Source: Streptomyces amritsarensis
GTDB taxonomy: Bacteria > Actinomycetota > Actinomycetes > Streptomycetales > Streptomycetaceae
Reading direction: 5' to 3'
DNA: 56,495 bases
Assembly (NCBI RefSeq): GCF_001953875.1
Contig: NZ_MQUR01000046.1
Coordinates: 1 to 56,495 of the forward strand
A model generated the notes under the pieces. The model was not told the origin of the DNA and did not search any database. It worked only from the letters and a program-made list of their open reading frames with translations. The number at the start of each line of letters is the position of its first letter. The stretch's first letter is position 1. Of the stretch, positions 40,854 to 49,646 are shown one piece after another. The translations under genes were made by a program, and so were the position numbers.

Positions 40854-41306
40854 ATGGATCCGGTATCGGTGGGGCTGCTGGTGGCGCTGGCCGGCGGGGT
40901 CGCCGGCGAGGTCGGCCGGCAGGCCTGGGCGGGGCTGGGTGCGCTGGTGCGGCGCCCGTTCGGCCGGGGTGGCGAGCAGGCCCCGGCCGTCAGTTCCGGC
41001 GAGGCGGAGCTGACGCGTCTCGCCGCGGATCCGGAGGATCAGGCCCGGGCGCAGGCCCTGAGTACGGCGCTGGCGGTGCGGGCCGCGGTGGATGAGGACT
41101 TCCGTGTCCTGCTCGCGGTGTGGCAGGAGCAGGCCGCCTCGGTCCGTGCCGGGGGCGGGGCGGTGACGAATGTCGTCAGCGGCGGTACCCAGAACGGGCC
41201 GGTCCTCCAAGGCCGGGACTTCACCCACACCAGCTTCACCGCCGCGGCCGCGCCTCCGGCTCCCTCCGGTGGCGCCGGGCGCAGCGCGGCGGACCCGACG
41301 CGTTGA
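40854..41306 (+). CDS. Small protein paired with a STAND NTPase
   Basis: 150 residues. The N-terminus has a hydrophobic/Gly-rich helix (VSVGLLVALAGGVAGEVGRQ) that may insert in the membrane or pack as a helical bundle, followed by a helical middle. The C-terminal third reads TNVVSGGTQNGPVLQGRDFT. The same kind of stretch (N-x-I-x-GGT-x4-V-x-QGRDI) begins the downstream STAND protein. The genes are five bases apart. I infer that the two interact or derive from a split of one gene. ATG 40854 is chosen over GTG 40839. No enzymatic motif is seen. Confidence 0.7.
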   Translation: MDPVSVGLLVALAGGVAGEVGRQAWAGLGALVRRPFGRGGEQAPAVSSGEAELTRLAADPEDQARAQALSTALAVRAAVDEDFRVLLAVWQEQAASVRAGGGAVTNVVSGGTQNGPVLQGRDFTHTSFTAAAAPPAPSGGAGRSAADPTR

Positions 41307-41311
41307 CCGGC

Positions 41312-43834
41312 GTGGGCGCCGCCCGCGAGGGCGGCTCGACCAGCAACACGATCACGGGCGGGACCTTCTTCCACGCGGTCGTCCAGGGCCGGGACATCAC
41401 CGTGCAGCTGCCGCCGGCGATCGATCGGGCGCTGGCCGGGCTGCCCGCCCCGGCCCCTGCCTTCACCGGCCGTGATGGGTACGTCGAGCGGCTGCTGGCG
41501 GATCTGGCCCCCGCCGCCGGGGGCGCGGACGGGCAGCGCACGGTGCGGGTCAGCGTGGTGTCCGGGCTGGCCGGCATCGGCAAGACCGAACTCGCCGTCC
41601 AGACCGCCACCCGCGCCCTCGACCAGCCGGGCTGGTTCCCCGGCGGGGTGCTGTTCACCGACCTCGCCGGCTACGCGCCCGAACGCAGCCTGTCCCCCGA
41701 ACGGGCCCTGGAAGGACTGCTGCGCGCCCTGGCCGTTCCCGGCGAACACATCCCGGGCGGCCTGGAGGACCGGCAACGGCTCTACCGCAGCGTGCTGGCC
41801 GCCTACGCCCGCGAGGGCCGCCGCGTCCTCGTGGTCGTCGACAACGCCTCCACCACCACCCAGGCCGGCCCCCTGCTGCCCACCGACGGCATCAACGCCG
41901 CCCTGGTCACCTCGCGTCACACTCTCGACGGCCTCGACGCCCGCCTCCACGACCTCGACACCCTCGACACCGCCGCCTCCCTCGCCGTACTCGACCGGGC
42001 ACTGCGCCACGCCCGCGGCACCGACGACACCCGCTTCACCGACGACGCCGATGCGGCCGCCGTGATCGCCCGGCTGTGCGCGGGCCTGCCGCTGGCACTG
42101 CGCATCGCCGCCGCGATCCTGGCTGCCGCACCCTCCAGGCCGGCCTCCCACCTGGCGGCCGCGCTGCGGGCCGAGCACGGCCGGCTGGACAAGCTCGCCC
42201 GCCCCGACCGTGCGGTACGGGCCGCCTTCGACCTGTCCTACCAGCACCTCACCCCCGCCCAGGCGCGGCTTTTCCGGTTGCTGCCCCTCAACCCCGGCCC
42301 CGACCTGGCGACCGAATCCGCCGCCCACCTCGCCGACACCGGACCCGACCAGGCCGAGGAGACCCTCCAGCAACTCGCCGAAGCCCACCTGATCGAGCCC
42401 GCCTCGTCCTGGGGCCGCTGGCGCATGCACGACCTGGTCCGCCTCTACGCCGACGAACACGGCCGCACGCACGCCACCCCCGACCGACGCGACAGCGCCC
42501 GCGCCCGCCTGTTCACCCATTACCAGGACACCGCCCGGGCCGCCGACAGCCACCTGGACACCCTGCCCGGCCCCCGGGCGCCCCGCTTCCCGGACCGCGC
42601 CGCGGCCCTGCACTGGCTGGACGCCGAACACACCAACCTGACCGCCACCGCCAACGCCGCCGCCGCACCAGGTCTCGGTGACTCCTCCCCCACCGTCTCC
42701 CTCGCCTTCTCCCTCGCCCGGTTCCTCGCCCTGCGCCGCTCCTTCGACGACGCGATCACCCTCACCGCCTCGGCGCTGGCCGTCTGCCGGGGACTCGGCG
42801 ACCGGCACGGCGAAGGCCAGGCGCTGAACAACCTCGGCAACGCCCTGAGCGAGGTACGGCGGTTCGAAGAGGCCATCCACGCCCACACCCAGGCCACCAC
42901 CCTCTACCGCGAACTCGGCGACCGCCACCGCGAAGGCCAGGCGCTGAACAACCTCGGCAACGCCCTGAGCGAGGTACGGCGGTTCGAAGAGGCCATCCAC
43001 GCCCACAGCGAGGCCGCCACCGTCCTACGGGGACTGCGCGACCGCCTCGGTGAAGGCCAGGCGCTGAACAACCTCGGCATCACCCTGCAGCAGGTGCGGC
43101 GGTTCGAGGAGGCCGTCCACGCCCACACCGCCGCCGGCGCCATGTACCGGGATGTGGGCGACCGCTACCTCGAAGCAACGGCGCTGATCAACCTCGGGGG
43201 CGCCCTGGTGCAGCTGGGACGGTTCGAAGAAGCCGCCGACGCCCAGACCCGGGCCGCCACCGTCTTCCGGGAGTTCGGTGACCGTCATCTCGAAGGAACG
43301 GCGCTGAACAACTTCGGCTACGCCTTGCAGCAGGTCGGGCGCTTCGAGGAGGCCATCCGCGCCCACACCGGGGCCGTCGCCATCCACCGGGAACTCGACA
43401 GCCGCCACGGCGAGGGCCAGGCACTGGGCAACCTCGGCGCCGCCTTGGTGCAGGTGGGGCGGTTGGAGGAAGCCGTGAGCGCGCACACCCGCGCCGCCGC
43501 CGTCTTCCTGGAGACGGGCGACCGGCACGGCGAGGGCAAGGAGCGGTCCAACCTGGGCGTCGCCTTGGTGCAGGTGCGGCGGTTCGAGGAAGCCGTCCAC
43601 GCCCACGCCCGGGCCGTCACCGTCTTCCGGGAAACGGGCGACCGCCACCGCGAAGGAGCGGCGCTGAACCACCTCGGCGGCGCCCTGCAGCGGGCGCGGC
43701 GCCTCGAGGAGGCCATCCGCGCCTACAGCATGGCCGCCGCCGTCTTCGGGGAACTGGGCGACCGCGACGGCGAGGAGGCGGCGCTGCAGGCGTGGGCGGT
43801 CACGCACAACGAGGTCTGGCTGGGGCAGAGCTGA
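41312..43834 (+). CDS. STAND (NB-ARC-like) NTPase with TPR repeats
   Basis: An 840-residue AfsR/NLR-like protein without a DNA-binding or bacterial transcriptional activator domain. Residues 1-45 hold the NTITGGTFFHAVVQGRDITV motif. The NTPase spans about 55-400, with FTGRDGYVERLL at the start, Walker A GLAGIGKTELA near 85, Walker B RVLVVVDNA near 172 and a GLPLALRIAAAIL segment near 262. A winged-helix part follows (LFRLLPLNPGPDLATESAA). From about 495 to the end there are eight full 40-residue TPR units plus a partial. Such proteins act as sensors that oligomerise on ligand binding. GTG 41312 is likely; a TTG nine bases earlier overlaps the upstream stop. Confidence 0.85.
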   Translation: MGAAREGGSTSNTITGGTFFHAVVQGRDITVQLPPAIDRALAGLPAPAPAFTGRDGYVERLLADLAPAAGGADGQRTVRVSVVSGLAGIGKTELAVQTATRALDQPGWFPGGVLFTDLAGYAPERSLSPERALEGLLRALAVPGEHIPGGLEDRQRLYRSVLAAYAREGRRVLVVVDNASTTTQAGPLLPTDGINAALVTSRHTLDGLDARLHDLDTLDTAASLAVLDRALRHARGTDDTRFTDDADAAAVIARLCAGLPLALRIAAAILAAAPSRPASHLAAALRAEHGRLDKLARPDRAVRAAFDLSYQHLTPAQARLFRLLPLNPGPDLATESAAHLADTGPDQAEETLQQLAEAHLIEPASSWGRWRMHDLVRLYADEHGRTHATPDRRDSARARLFTHYQDTARAADSHLDTLPGPRAPRFPDRAAALHWLDAEHTNLTATANAAAAPGLGDSSPTVSLAFSLARFLALRRSFDDAITLTASALAVCRGLGDRHGEGQALNNLGNALSEVRRFEEAIHAHTQATTLYRELGDRHREGQALNNLGNALSEVRRFEEAIHAHSEAATVLRGLRDRLGEGQALNNLGITLQQVRRFEEAVHAHTAAGAMYRDVGDRYLEATALINLGGALVQLGRFEEAADAQTRAATVFREFGDRHLEGTALNNFGYALQQVGRFEEAIRAHTGAVAIHRELDSRHGEGQALGNLGAALVQVGRLEEAVSAHTRAAAVFLETGDRHGEGKERSNLGVALVQVRRFEEAVHAHARAVTVFRETGDRHREGAALNHLGGALQRARRLEEAIRAYSMAAAVFGELGDRDGEEAALQAWAVTHNEVWLGQS
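42790..43790 (+). repeat. 120-base tandem repeats encoding TPRs
   Basis: Eight units of about 120 bases. Units starting near 42799 and 42919 share an exact stretch of over 70 bases (from the GAAGGCCAGGCGCTG block to GAGGCCATCCACGCCCACA), indicating a very recent duplication or gene conversion. Later units diverge progressively. Confidence 0.9.
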
Positions 43835-43851
43835 CGCCCCGGAGCAGGAAC

Positions 43852-43870
43852 CGGCCACGGAAGGTGGCCG
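43852..43870. terminator. Stem-loop between convergent genes
   Basis: CGGCCAC (43852-43858) pairs with GTGGCCG (43864-43870) around a five-base loop, in the 62-base gap between the STAND gene and the convergent AI-2E transporter. A bidirectional terminator is likely although no U tract is present. Confidence 0.5.
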
Positions 43871-43896
43871 CACCGAGGTGCCCGCAGCCCGCGGTG

Positions 43897-45012
43897 CTAT
43901 GCCGTGCCGGGAGCGGTGGGCAGTCCTTCACCGGTTTCCGGCCCCGGTGTCGGTTCGCTGAGCTGGTCGCGCAGGTAGTTCCAGACGACGGCGATGAGTG
44001 CGGCCACCGGTACCGCCAGCAGGCTGCCCACGACGCCGGCCAGGCTGCCGCCCAGGGTGACCGCGAGCAGGATCACCGCCGCATGGAGACCGAGGCTCCG
44101 GCTCTGGATCATGGGTTGGAACACGTTTCCTTCGAGCTGCTGCACCCCGACGATGATGGCCAGGACGATCAGCGCGTCGGTCGGACCGTTCGACACCAGC
44201 GCGATGAGCACCGCCACCAGGCCGGCGAACAAGGCCCCCACGATCGGCACGAACGCCGACACGAAGGTCAGGACGGCCAACGGCAGCACCAGGGGTACGC
44301 CTACGATCCACAGGCCCAGGCCGATGAACACGGCGTCGAGGAGCCCGACGAAGGCCTGGGAGCGGACGAACGAACCGAGGGTCTCCCAGCTGCGCGCGGC
44401 CACGACGGGAATGTCGGTGGCGAGGCGGCCCGGAAGCTGGCGGGTGAGCCAAGGCAGGAAGCGGGGGCCGTCCTTGAGGAAGAAGAACATCAGGAAGAGC
44501 GCCAGGACGGCGGTGATGAGGCCGTTGAAGATGGTGCTCACCCCCGTGACGACGGTCGAGACCGCGCTGCCGACGCTGTTCTGGAGGCGGTCCATCGCGG
44601 CGTCGGTGGCGCCGGTGATCTGGTCGGCGCCGATGTTCAGCGGCGGGCCGGCCGCCCACTCGCGCAGTCGTTGGATGCCCTCGGTGACGCCGCTGACCAG
44701 TTCGCCGGACTGGGAGGCCACGGGCACGGCGATCAGCGCCACGATGCCTGCGGCCGCCAAAAGGGACAGCACCGTCACCGCGGAGGCGGCCAGCGCGGGC
44801 CGCCAGCCCCGGCGATGCAGGAATGCGGCCAGCGGCCAGGTCAGGGTGGTGAGGAACAGGGCGATTATGAGGGGCCAGACGACCGACCACATCCGGCTCA
44901 GAACCCACAGGGTCGCCGCCGCCATGACCGCCACCACCAGCACTTCGGCGGAGACACGTGCCGACGTGCGCAGTGCGGCAGCCGCCTTTGTGGAACTCAG
45001 AATCGCAGACAT
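43897..45012 (-). CDS. AI-2E family transporter / permease
   Basis: A 371-residue membrane protein with about eight helices. Two N-terminal pairs, a long extracytoplasmic amphipathic stretch (about 105-165), then FLMFFFLKDGPRFLPWL and the family hallmark FVPIVGALFAGLVAVLIAL, with GVQQLEGNVFQPMIQSRSLG near 290. These are conserved in the AI-2E/YdiK/TqsA group. Members include Na+/H+ antiporters and uncharacterised permeases, so quorum-signal export should not be assumed. ATG 45012. Confidence 0.88.
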   Translation of the reverse strand: MSAILSSTKAAAALRTSARVSAEVLVVAVMAAATLWVLSRMWSVVWPLIIALFLTTLTWPLAAFLHRRGWRPALAASAVTVLSLLAAAGIVALIAVPVASQSGELVSGVTEGIQRLREWAAGPPLNIGADQITGATDAAMDRLQNSVGSAVSTVVTGVSTIFNGLITAVLALFLMFFFLKDGPRFLPWLTRQLPGRLATDIPVVAARSWETLGSFVRSQAFVGLLDAVFIGLGLWIVGVPLVLPLAVLTFVSAFVPIVGALFAGLVAVLIALVSNGPTDALIVLAIIVGVQQLEGNVFQPMIQSRSLGLHAAVILLAVTLGGSLAGVVGSLLAVPVAALIAVVWNYLRDQLSEPTPGPETGEGLPTAPGTA

Positions 45013-45182
45013 GACGTCACCCTAGTCACACCGGTCGGCATCGGTGCAGGGCCCCGGGCGGGTCGGCCGTGCGAGCCCGCGGCCGTCGGGCGAGAGGCCG
45101 TTCTCGGGGACAGGCTGCGCCGCGGCCGGAAGCGCGGCCGCGGAGGGGCCGTCTTCTCTCTCCCCCGCGATACGGTGCTGTC

Positions 45183-45839
45183 ATGTCTCGATCAGTTGAA
45201 GCCGGACCGGCCCTGTCTCCCATCACTGCGGACGATGTCGAGTTCACCGTGCGGCTCGCCGCGGGCGTCCTTCGGGACGCACCCCCGGAGAGGTGGGGCG
45301 GTAGGGCCGGCTCGCTGGAGTGGGATTGCTGGGAGACCGTCGAGCATCTGGCCAACGACCTGTTGTACTACGCCGTGCAACTGGGGCCGCAGAGCCCGCC
45401 GCTGGACACCCATGTGCCCTTCGCGTTGAGCCGGAAGAGGCCGGACGGACCCGGGGTCTTCGTCCACGCGGAGCGGGACGCGGGTCCGGCCGGCCTGGTG
45501 CAGGTGCTTGAGGCGTGCGGCGCGCTGTTGGTCGCCATGGTGCGTACGACGCCGCCCCAGGTCCGCGCCCACCACGCCGCCGGGGTGTCGGACCCCGAAG
45601 GCTTCGCCGCGTTGGCGTTGCAGGAGATGCTGGTGCACATGCACGATCTGGCGGCAGGCTTCGGGTTTGACTGGGACCCGCCCTCCGCTCTCTGCTCGCG
45701 GGTGCTCGCCCGCTTGTTTCCGCACGCTCCGGGCGGCTCGGATCCCTGGCTCACTCTGCTGTGGGCCACCGGCCGCGCCGAACTCACGGAGCACCCCCGT
45801 CTCACTGCGTGGCGCTCGGACAGCACACCGCGGCCATAG
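45183..45839 (+). CDS. DinB/maleylpyruvate-isomerase-like protein
   Basis: A 218-residue predicted four-helix-bundle protein. SLEWDCWETVEHLANDLLYY, with a His in the metal position, and LALQEMLVHMHDLAAGFG, with HxxD, match the mycothiol-dependent maleylpyruvate isomerase N-terminal/DinB_2 superfamily, where three His/Asp bind metal. A thiol-dependent transferase or hydrolase role is possible but the substrate is unknown. ATG 45183 is the only good start. There is no signal peptide. Confidence 0.75.
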   Translation: MSRSVEAGPALSPITADDVEFTVRLAAGVLRDAPPERWGGRAGSLEWDCWETVEHLANDLLYYAVQLGPQSPPLDTHVPFALSRKRPDGPGVFVHAERDAGPAGLVQVLEACGALLVAMVRTTPPQVRAHHAAGVSDPEGFAALALQEMLVHMHDLAAGFGFDWDPPSALCSRVLARLFPHAPGGSDPWLTLLWATGRAELTEHPRLTAWRSDSTPRP

Positions 45840-45960
45840 GGGCGGATCGGTTTCAGCGCCGCCGGGCTGAGCCGGTGCCATCGCCGGATAGTCGTCGCGG
45901 GGCTCCGAGCGGCCGAGTTGCCTGAGCCGTACCGACTGAAACAGGCAACAAGCCGTACCC

Positions 45961-45976
45961 GGAGCCCCTGGGCTCC
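45961..45976. terminator. Short hairpin between convergent genes
   Basis: GGAGCC pairs with GGCTCC around CCTG, in the 206-base gap between the DinB-like gene and the convergent amine oxidase. A candidate bidirectional terminator. Nothing else recognisable lies in the gap. Confidence 0.4.
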
Positions 45977-46045
45977 GCCGATCCTGCGAACGCCGGTCCG
46001 AGCCCACGACGAAGGCATGACCCGGCAATCCCATGGTCCGCCCGC

Positions 46046-47683
46046 TCAGGTGAGGGCGGCGATCACCTCCCGCGCCGCCCGTTCGCCCTCGGTGGCCCCG
46101 CCCTCCATGAAGCCCTGGAAGTCGTAGCTGCAGTGCTCGCCGGAGAGGTGGACGTTGCCCTGCGCGGTGCCCTCGTACTTCGCGTACCGGTGCAGATACC
46201 CCGTCGGCCAGTACGAGTACGCGCCGAGTGAGTACGGGTTGCGGTGCCAGGCGGAGATCTGGGCCCGCCCCGTCCATGCGGCCTCGGTACCGGGGAAGAA
46301 CGCGTCGATCCCGGTCAGCATGCGGTCGGCGAGCCGCCGCACGTACGGGTCGGACTCGGTGGCGAACGGTGTGGCGGGGGTCAGGGCGCGCGCCAGGGTG
46401 CCGCCGCCGTACTGGAGCAGGATGCCGCCGGTGCCGGGTTGGAGCTTGGTGGTGTCCCAGGTCTGCTGGACCTCGGAGTCGGTGAAGCAGTCGCCCGCCG
46501 ACACTCCGGGCCAGGGGCCGGTGCCGCGCCACGGGCGGCCGGTGAACTGCATGTTGAGCTTGGTGCAGGCGCCCATCCGGGCATCGCGCAGCAGGTTCTT
46601 CATGAGGGGGTCGAATCCGGCTGCCGAGGTGTCGACGGCCTGGAGGACCGGCAGCGGCAGGCACAGGACGGTGTGGTCGGCGACGGCCGTGCGGGTGGCG
46701 CCGGAGTCGTCGAAGGTGAGGGTCTGGGTCCCGTCGGCGTGGGCGCGCACGGCGACCAGCCGGCGGCCCATGACGATCGAACCGGAGGGCAGGGCCGCGG
46801 CGATGGCGTTCGGCAGCTGGTCGTTGCCGCCGACGATGTGGTAGCGCTCGTTGGACAGGCCCCAGACGTTGAAGTTCCCGGGGTTGGGCTGGTAGCCCAT
46901 CAGCAGGACCAGCGCGAGGGCGGACTGCTCGGTGGTGTCGGCCCCGTATTCGACGTTGTAGGCCACGTCGATGAAGCGGCCGAGCGGCGAGCCGTGCCCG
47001 CCGGGTACCCGGCTCTCGATCCAGTCGTAGAGGCTCATCCGGTCCAGGGCGGTGCCGGCGGGGGTGGTGGAGTTCCAGGAGACCTCGCCGGATTCCTGGA
47101 GGTCGCGGTGCAGCTGCTGGTAGACGGCCTTGAAGTCCTCGTCGGCCTGGGTGCGGGAGTAGTACGCGCCGTTGAACCACAGGACTTCCTCCGCGCCGTT
47201 GGGGCCGCCGCCGAGGAAGTCCTCGGTCCGGAGGCCGAAGCGGCGGCACAGCTCCAGCATCTTCTTGTGGCTGGTGTCGATGAGTTCGCCGCCTATTTCG
47301 GAGGACTGCCCGTACGCCCAGTGGTCGCGCTGCGTCCACATCCGGCCGCCGACACGGTCGGGGTTGGCCTCGTAGACCGTGCACGGGATGCCCGCGTCCT
47401 GGAGGGTGAGGGCGGCGGTGAGGCCGGCGATGCCCGCACCGACCACCGCGACACGGGCCTGCCGGGGCCTCTTGCCGTCGGGGGCGGGTGCCGGGGTGGC
47501 GGCGCGGGCCGGGGCGGCGGCGACGCCCGCCACGGCGGTGCCGAGGCCGAGGGCGGCCGCCCGCAGCATCAGCTCGCGGCGGTCGAGGCCGCGCACGTCG
47601 GCGACGGGCAGGCGCAGACGGTGGGCGGCGGCGTGCTCGGCGGTGAGCCGGCGGAGTGCGTGCATGAGGGGCGTACGGGCCAT
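46046..47683 (-). CDS. FAD-dependent amine oxidase, probably exported by Tat
   Basis: A 545-residue flavin monoamine oxidase. A leader with DRRELMLRAAALGLGTAVAG (about 29-48) resembles a twin-arginine signal and ends near APARAATP. The FAD-binding VAVVGAGIAGLTAALTLQDA is near residue 78, followed by VYEANPDRVGGRMWTQ. The C-terminal flavin contact is HLSGEHCSYDFQGFMEGG, with the Cys/Tyr region of the family. It would oxidise a primary or polyamine to an aldehyde with release of H2O2 and ammonia. ATG 47683 follows AAGGAG. It is 110 bases downstream of an amine/amino-acid permease gene on the same strand. Confidence 0.88.
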   Translation of the reverse strand: MARTPLMHALRRLTAEHAAAHRLRLPVADVRGLDRRELMLRAAALGLGTAVAGVAAAPARAATPAPAPDGKRPRQARVAVVGAGIAGLTAALTLQDAGIPCTVYEANPDRVGGRMWTQRDHWAYGQSSEIGGELIDTSHKKMLELCRRFGLRTEDFLGGGPNGAEEVLWFNGAYYSRTQADEDFKAVYQQLHRDLQESGEVSWNSTTPAGTALDRMSLYDWIESRVPGGHGSPLGRFIDVAYNVEYGADTTEQSALALVLLMGYQPNPGNFNVWGLSNERYHIVGGNDQLPNAIAAALPSGSIVMGRRLVAVRAHADGTQTLTFDDSGATRTAVADHTVLCLPLPVLQAVDTSAAGFDPLMKNLLRDARMGACTKLNMQFTGRPWRGTGPWPGVSAGDCFTDSEVQQTWDTTKLQPGTGGILLQYGGGTLARALTPATPFATESDPYVRRLADRMLTGIDAFFPGTEAAWTGRAQISAWHRNPYSLGAYSYWPTGYLHRYAKYEGTAQGNVHLSGEHCSYDFQGFMEGGATEGERAAREVIAALT

Positions 47684-47793
47684 GGCGGGGCTCCTTCGCG
47701 GGTCCGGCGACTGCGGGCCGGGCGTACGGGGATCAGGCGTATCCGGATCACACGTCTCCGGATCACGCGTACGGGACTCAGGTAGGACGGGGT

Positions 47794-49371
47794 TCAGGCG
47801 TTCGCGGGAGAGGTGGGCAGGCCGGTGGTGCCGTCGGCGCCCGGCCCGGTGCCGTCGTCGGCGCGGCGCTCGGCGGCGTCCTCCAGGACGATGCGGCCGA
47901 TGACCTCGTAGCGCTCGGGCGCCTTGGCCTTGAGCCACAGGCCGAGGCCCAGTCCGCCGAAGAAGACGGCGCCGACGATCCACGGGATCAGCTTGAAGAA
48001 GACGGAGCCGGCGGCGGCTCCGGCCGCGGTCTCCATGTTGACGACGAGCAGGACCACGACGGCGGTCATGCCGATCCCGCCGAGCAGGGGCGCGGTGAAG
48101 GTCCTGAACCAGTGCCGGTCCTCGGGGTGGTTGCGGCGGAAGTAGCCGATGACGGCGAAGGAGCACAGGGTCTGGACGATCAGGATCGCCATGGTGCCCA
48201 GGATCGCCAGCAGCGTGTACAGGTGCAGGTACGGGTCCTGGCCGTTGAGCCAGAATCCCGCGACCAGGGCCACCGCGATGGCGGTCTGGACGACGGAGGC
48301 GACGTGCGGGGAGCCGTACCGCGCGTGGGTGCGGCCGAGCGCCGGGTGCAGGAAGCCCTCCCGGCCGATGGCGTACAGGTAGCGGGCGGCGCACTGGTGG
48401 AAGGCCATCCCGCAGGCGAACGAGCCGGTGAGCAGCAGCCACTGGAAGGCGTCCACGGCCCACGGGCCGATGAAGTGCCGGGTGGGGGCGAAGAAGAGGT
48501 CGAGGGGGTTGGTGGAGGAGGACAGTTCCACGGACCCGGTCAGGCCGTTGCCGGCGATGGTCATCCAGGAGACGTAGATGTAGAAGAGGCCGACACCGAC
48601 GACGGAGATGAGCGTGGCCTTGGGGATGACCCGCTTGGGGTCGCGGGACTCCTCGCCGTACATGGCGGTGGACTCGAAGCCGACCCAGGACCAGAAGGCG
48701 AAGAAGAGGCCGAGGCCGGCGGAGGCACCGGTGAAGGCGTTGCGGGGGTCGACCGGCTCGACGGGGATCCCGTCGGGGCCGCCGCCGGCGACCAGTACGG
48801 CGGTGGCGACGGCGAACAGGACCGCGATCTCGGCGACCAGCATCACGCCGAGGGCCTTGGCGGTCAGGTTGATGTCGAAGTGGGCGAGCCCGGCGGTGAC
48901 GGCGAGCATCCCGGCCGCGTACAGCACCCAGGGGAGGTCGATCCCGAGCTGGTCCTCGACCGTGGTCTGCGCGAAGTAGGAGAAGACGCCGACGATGGAG
49001 GCCTCGAAGACGACGTACGCGAGGACGGCGAGCATGCCGGAGGCCATGCCGGCGATCCGGCCGAGTCCGTGGGAGATGTATCCGTAGAAGGCGCCCGCGG
49101 CGGTGATGCGCTTGGCCATGGCCACGTAGCCGACCGCGAAGACGGTCAGGACGACGGTGGCGAAGAGGTACCCGGCAGGGGCGCCGGTTCCGTTGCCGAA
49201 GCCGACCGCGATGGGGAGGTTGCCGGTCATGGCGGTGATGGGGGCGGCGGTGGCGACGGCCATGAAGACGACGCCGACCAGGCCGACGGAGTTGGCCTTG
49301 AGACGCTGGACCTCGCCCGTGGGGCGGGCCGCCCGGGTGGATCTGGGGGTGCCGGTGGAACCGTTGGACAT
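47794..49371 (-). CDS. APC-superfamily amine/amino-acid permease
   Basis: A 525-residue permease with 12 or more helices. Helix 1 has GVVFMAVATAAPITAMTGNL, a Pro-containing form of the unwound substrate site. Later segments are AGAFYGYISHGLGR, FWSWVGFESTAMYGEESRDP and RYLYAIGREGFLHPALG, all APC landmarks. It is similar in type to the putrescine and other amine importers found next to amine oxidases. ATG 49371 follows GAGGA. The C-terminal 40 residues are polar. With the downstream oxidase it forms a likely amine-utilisation unit. Confidence 0.87.
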   Translation of the reverse strand: MSNGSTGTPRSTRAARPTGEVQRLKANSVGLVGVVFMAVATAAPITAMTGNLPIAVGFGNGTGAPAGYLFATVVLTVFAVGYVAMAKRITAAGAFYGYISHGLGRIAGMASGMLAVLAYVVFEASIVGVFSYFAQTTVEDQLGIDLPWVLYAAGMLAVTAGLAHFDINLTAKALGVMLVAEIAVLFAVATAVLVAGGGPDGIPVEPVDPRNAFTGASAGLGLFFAFWSWVGFESTAMYGEESRDPKRVIPKATLISVVGVGLFYIYVSWMTIAGNGLTGSVELSSSTNPLDLFFAPTRHFIGPWAVDAFQWLLLTGSFACGMAFHQCAARYLYAIGREGFLHPALGRTHARYGSPHVASVVQTAIAVALVAGFWLNGQDPYLHLYTLLAILGTMAILIVQTLCSFAVIGYFRRNHPEDRHWFRTFTAPLLGGIGMTAVVVLLVVNMETAAGAAAGSVFFKLIPWIVGAVFFGGLGLGLWLKAKAPERYEVIGRIVLEDAAERRADDGTGPGADGTTGLPTSPANA

Positions 49372-49646
49372 GTCGTCCTCTTCCGCTCGTGCTGTGTGTC
49401 CCGACGTGAGGCGGGCCACTCTGGCGGTACGTGACGCAACCCACAATCGGCATGCGGTCCGGTAATCGCCCTGTGGAGCCGACGAGTTGTCGGGGCATCA
49501 AGAGGCATCAGGAGGGGTCCGGGACGGATCAGGAGCCGTTCTCGACCTTGTCAGGGTCTGTTCAAGCCGGGGGCCGGTGGGTGAGGATCACGCCCGCACC
49601 ACTCACTCCCCTTCTCCACCACGCCTTCCCACCCCCGGAGACGCCC

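Noticed and set aside
42790..43790. CRISPR-like regular repeats
   Set aside because: The 120-base period is in frame, encodes TPR units and has no unique spacers.
43897..45012. Quorum-sensing AI-2 exporter function from the family name
   Set aside because: The AI-2E family is functionally mixed, and nothing in the context points to AI-2.
46046..49501. A single 1151-residue protein ending in the amine oxidase
   Set aside because: The upstream half is an out-of-frame reading of the permease gene. The oxidase has its own ATG, AAGGAG site and signal peptide at 47683.
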